Source: Paenibacillus glacialis (GTDB taxonomy: Bacteria; Bacillota; Bacilli; Paenibacillales; Paenibacillaceae). Taken from it: a stretch of 64,000 nt of DNA. Of this stretch, positions 61,310 to 64,000 are shown piece after piece. The translations under genes and the position numbers were made by a program. Positions within the stretch are counted from its first letter, which is position 1. Each line of letters opens with the position of its first letter. The stretch covers positions 372,001 to 436,000 of the forward strand of contig NZ_LVJH01000070.1 in NCBI RefSeq assembly GCF_001637205.1. Direction: 5' to 3'. Below the pieces are notes generated by a model, which saw only the letters and a list, made by a program, of their open reading frames with translations, made no database searches and was not told the origin of the DNA.

Positions 61310-61486
61310 AAGTAGATAAATGCTCCTCTGGCATATATTATTATGCTGTTTGCCTTTATTTAGATTCTTATATAAATCAAATAAGACCACTTTAGCGTTA
61401 TGCCTCTGTGGTCATTGTTTTGGACTATCGTGTTCCGTTAGTACAATAAGCTAGGAATTTATCTTCATCTAAAAACACCTTATAGC

Positions 61487-61999
61487 TCATTTCCATTCTT
61501 CTTCCAAAATAGCGTAATAGTATTCATCCCACCATTCAACACCATCTGGTATACATTTTTTAAAATAGCCTTCTCTCCTCATTCCAATTTTCTCCATTAC
61601 TCGATATGATGAAATATTCTGAGGCTGACATGTAGCTATAATCCTATGTAATTTCATTTTCTCAAAACCGTATTTCAATATAGCTTGCGCTGCTTCAGAA
61701 GCATACCCTTTTTTGTGATATTTAGGATTAACCACCCAACCGATCTCATAAGTATGATCACCAAAATACTTATAAAAAACAATGTGACCAATGAGAAGAT
61801 TTTCTTCCATTAATACAACAGGAAAATTTTCGGCGTTATCACCCGTGTTTTTATTTATAAACTCCTTAGCATCTTCTTCAGAAAAAATCCCAGCAGGTAA
61901 ATATTTCATAACATTAATGTCTGATGTATACTCATGTACAGCCTGCCAATCTATAACTTCAAATTTGCGTATCAATAATCTATCTGTTTTTATATACAT
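61487..61999 (-). CDS. GNAT-family N-acetyltransferase, RimJ/RimL type
   Basis: Soluble acetyltransferase of 170 residues: TDRLLIRKFEVIDWQAV at the N-terminus and the acetyl-CoA binding block IGWVVNPKYHKKGYASEAAQAIL, then RIIATCQPQNISSYRVMEKIGM. Such enzymes acetylate N-terminal amino groups of proteins or small amines; the substrate is unknown. It stands alone in AT-rich DNA between two similar repeat units, which suggests it was mobilised or that the region was rearranged. Confidence 0.9.
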   Translation of the reverse strand: MYIKTDRLLIRKFEVIDWQAVHEYTSDINVMKYLPAGIFSEEDAKEFINKNTGDNAENFPVVLMEENLLIGHIVFYKYFGDHTYEIGWVVNPKYHKKGYASEAAQAILKYGFEKMKLHRIIATCQPQNISSYRVMEKIGMRREGYFKKCIPDGVEWWDEYYYAILEEEWK

Positions 62000-62546
62000 T
62001 CTTCACTCTTCCCCCATCAAAATTATTAATCCATTTATATTTGTTTCGATAATAGATGTTAAATACCCTCTAAAATAAACAGTCGTTCTTCAACTATCCT
62101 GTCTAATGGTTCATTCTTATAACGTAAAATACCCTGCAAGCACTCACGCCAGCAAGGTATCATATGTATTAAAAGAGGTTGTCTTTATATTAGAAGATGA
62201 ACCTTAAAGGGAGATTATGTTGAGGTTAGGACCAAATATAATACCATAGCGGGTTATACTTCTTTGCGGCATTTTTCCGTTTACTTATAATCACTATACA
62301 AGTAGGAGACTTAAATTTTAATAACCTTTAACTTCTCGGCTTCGATGGTTAACATTCAATATTTTTTTCGTCAGCCTACTCAGATTCGGATCTAAAATAC
62401 TAGAACCCCGCCATTACAACCCATTTTAGGCTTATGATATGAGTAGAAACTACTTAATCGTTAATTAATTTATTTGTTGTAATATTTTTCTAAACCACTA
62501 AAATAGAGAGAGTTACCACATATATAAATAAAGTGGGTGTCAGTGT
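62000..62546. other. AT-rich intergenic region before the HipA-like gene
   Basis: About 550 bases with no gene that I can support. It contains the second repeat unit at 62160-62229. A possible promoter TTGTAA-N16-TAAAAT lies before the HipA-like gene (around 62475-62505) but is a weak match. Confidence 0.4.
62160..62229. repeat. Direct repeat flanking the GNAT gene, copy 2
   Basis: Partner of the unit at 61244-61309; shared core GATGAACCTTAAAGGGAGAT. The two lie on either side of the GNAT gene in the same direction, about 0.9 kb apart. Confidence 0.65.
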
Positions 62547-63362
62547 GTGCAAATTGTAAATGCGGTAAGACCAATACAGCCAGTTAATAACGGTGTTACT
62601 AAACCTTATATTCTTTTAGGTAATGACGGAAATTCATATTACACAAAGTTTAAAGAGAATCCTGAAACTTCAAGAATCTTAGCTAATGAGTTTGTTTGTG
62701 CAAAAATTGCCAAGTTTTTAGACTTGCCACTCGCTTCTCCTACATTAATAAATGTTGACCAAGACTTCATTGATATTTTTGGGACTGAAATTACAGAACA
62801 TATAGAAAGTGATGTTTCAATTTCCAAAGGACTTCATTTTGGAACAAAGAAAATTAATAAGGCCTTCCAAATAGTTAATTCGAAGATGATTGAATCGGCA
62901 ACTAATATAAAAGCTATTCCTGAGATTATTTTATTTGATCAATTAATCTGTAATACTGATCGGGATAGAAACGGTGGAAACTTGATATTCGACCAATCTA
63001 AGATGAAGATTGTAGTAATTGACCATTCTCACGCCTTTGATATTGGACCTCTTTGGGATGCACATCAACTCGAAATTAGGGTTGGCTCACAATTTGAACC
63101 GTTTGCCCATGACGGATATATTTTTAGAAAGTTAGTCCCTTTTGTAAAAGGCAACAACCCCTTCGACCCAATAATTGTTAAAATGTTAGGGATGACATCT
63201 GAGTTTTTATGGCATACTATAAGTAGTATACCTGATGAATGGATCATTTCGATGGATGACAAATTAGCTTTACATTGCTATTTGTGTGACCGTCTGCATA
63301 GAATAAGTAATGCTCTACCAATATTAAAACCGATATTACCAAATTGGAAAGGAGGAAGTTAA
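62547..63362 (+). CDS. HipA-like kinase-domain protein
   Basis: Protein of 271 residues beginning with GTG 62547, whose ribosome site is weak (GGGTGT). It matches the compact HipA-like kinase family: a candidate ATP-binding lysine in SYYTKFKEN, the catalytic loop in CNTDRDRNGGNLIFD with Asp and Asn, and the metal-binding segment VVIDHSHAFDIG in place of DFG. It lacks the N-terminal HipB-interacting region of classical HipA, and no HipB-type antitoxin precedes it. Two bases after its stop begins a DUF3037 gene with AGGAGG, so both are probably one operon. Substrate unknown. Confidence 0.82.
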   Translation: MQIVNAVRPIQPVNNGVTKPYILLGNDGNSYYTKFKENPETSRILANEFVCAKIAKFLDLPLASPTLINVDQDFIDIFGTEITEHIESDVSISKGLHFGTKKINKAFQIVNSKMIESATNIKAIPEIILFDQLICNTDRDRNGGNLIFDQSKMKIVVIDHSHAFDIGPLWDAHQLEIRVGSQFEPFAHDGYIFRKLVPFVKGNNPFDPIIVKMLGMTSEFLWHTISSIPDEWIISMDDKLALHCYLCDRLHRISNALPILKPILPNWKGGS

Positions 63363-63364
63363 TC

Positions 63365-64000
63365 ATGGATAATAAATTATGTAAATATACAGTTTTACGT
63401 TACGTTCCTGATGAAAACAGAGAAGAATTCATTAATATAGGTGTGGTGCTTCATTCACCTGAAGATAAGTATATTGATTGTATAATTACAACTAACTTCT
63501 CAAGGGTCTCAGTTTTTGATGATGAAATTGATATTCCCTTTTTGAAAATTGTTTTAAGTGGAGTGAAAGAAGATTTTTCTAAAAATTCCATGGTTAGCGG
63601 GCCCTCTTACGAAGATTTAGCAGATAAAAACTATTTGGAAAAGGCGACATCTATATATATAAATCAATTACAATTTTCAAAAATAAATTTATTTAGATCA
63701 AGCGACTTTGATACTGACTTATTCAATCTTTACAAGGTTTATGTCCATTTCGAAGTTCAAAAAAAGTCTAGATTAACTGATCAAGAAGTTAAATCTATTA
63801 TGAATAAAGTCATACGCACCAAGACACACAATTTAGATCAATCCTTAGAAAAAAATCTCAAGTTCGATATTGGTTCTGAGCAAATTGAATTAGATTACGC
63901 ATATAAAACAAAGAAAAAGGAAATAAAAATTATTAAAACATTTTCTTTTGATTATACTCTACGCGGAAGTAAGCAAGCAGCTCAATTAGCAAAAGAATGG
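63365..64000 (+). CDS. DUF3037 protein (partial at the window edge)
   Basis: The first 212 codons are present. The N-terminal core KYTVLRYVPDENREEFINIG followed by VVLHSPE is the DUF3037 signature. The rest is charged and mostly helical, without a membrane segment. It begins two bases after the kinase stop, with AGGAGG nine bases upstream, so translation is probably coupled. DUF3037 genes are recurrent partners of HipA-like kinase genes, but no role has been established to my knowledge. The C-terminus is outside the window. Confidence 0.82.
   Translation, partial: MDNKLCKYTVLRYVPDENREEFINIGVVLHSPEDKYIDCIITTNFSRVSVFDDEIDIPFLKIVLSGVKEDFSKNSMVSGPSYEDLADKNYLEKATSIYINQLQFSKINLFRSSDFDTDLFNLYKVYVHFEVQKKSRLTDQEVKSIMNKVIRTKTHNLDQSLEKNLKFDIGSEQIELDYAYKTKKKEIKIIKTFSFDYTLRGSKQAAQLAKEW

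Larger units (their letters stand above)
60717..61486. other. Long AT-rich intergenic region with palindromes and repeats
   Basis: About 770 bases without a convincing gene. It holds a perfect 18-base palindrome TAAGGAAAATTTTCCTTA at 61021-61038, two terminator hairpins (61049-61093 and 61208-61243), a repeat unit (61244-61309) and a GTGGTC hairpin near 61383-61412. A 31-codon TTG-started frame at 61300-61395 behind AAAGGGAG is possible but unsupported. Confidence 0.5.

Noticed and set aside
1..64000. CRISPR arrays, tRNA or rRNA genes, prophage modules
   Set aside because: I saw no regularly spaced repeats, no tRNA-like cloverleaf with CCA end, no rRNA sequence and no phage structural genes. 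The UvrX/YolD pair alone is not enough to claim a prophage.

Overview
The window reads as a chromosomal segment of a spore-forming, low-to-moderate GC Firmicute, most likely Paenibacillus. The evidence is strong AGGAGG-type ribosome sites, frequent TTG/GTG starts, B. subtilis-like gene blocks (glcT-ptsG-ptsH-ptsI; alaS-ireB-ruvX-DUF1292-mltG-trhP1-trhP2; yuaF-floT), a T-box leader, a SigW-type promoter, LexA boxes, and an alveolysin-like cytolysin. I found no rRNA, tRNA, CRISPR array or intact transposase.

Layout. 0-7 kb: an aldo/keto reductase and MFS exporter face a divergent HxlR regulator, followed by a Fur-boxed iron uptake operon (efeO-efeB-efeU). 7-16 kb: a PH-domain protein, a CPA1 antiporter, the tRNA hydroxylase trhO with a SufR-like regulator, a DUF2812 protein, ddh for lysine/peptidoglycan synthesis, and an ABC-F protein behind a long leader containing a small ORF and a terminator. 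16-25 kb: an acetate transporter, a type I pullulanase and the complete glucose PTS operon with its GlcT antiterminator and RNA target. 25-27 kb: the flotillin pair under a SigW-type promoter. 27-31.5 kb: decayed genes (an ECF sigma factor, galT, galK and an AraC regulator) around an intact galE and an iron alcohol dehydrogenase. 31.5-33 kb: a cholesterol-dependent cytolysin. 33-45 kb: a sirtuin, a HAD phosphatase, a membrane acyltransferase, ilvD, a polysaccharide deacetylase, an AI-2E family permease, a class B PBP and a chemoreceptor. 45-57 kb: the alaS-to-trhP block with T-box, preceded by yrrI, a zinc ribbon, a PRC-barrel protein and a cysteine desulfurase. 57-59 kb: an SOS-type locus (uvrX-yolD and a divergent small gene around two LexA boxes). 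59-64 kb: AT-rich accessory DNA with small secreted or membrane proteins, repeats, a GNAT enzyme, and at the edge a HipA-like kinase followed by DUF3037.

The parts most worth following up are the HipA-like kinase/DUF3037 pair, the ABC-F leader, the cytolysin sitting beside a wrecked galactose locus, an 87-bp inverted-repeat element present twice just 3' of minus-strand genes, and the divergent twin-LexA-box locus. Both known routes to 5-hydroxyuridine at tRNA position 34 (TrhO and TrhP1/TrhP2) are encoded here. All functions are assigned by reading motifs and gene order; no database search was run.
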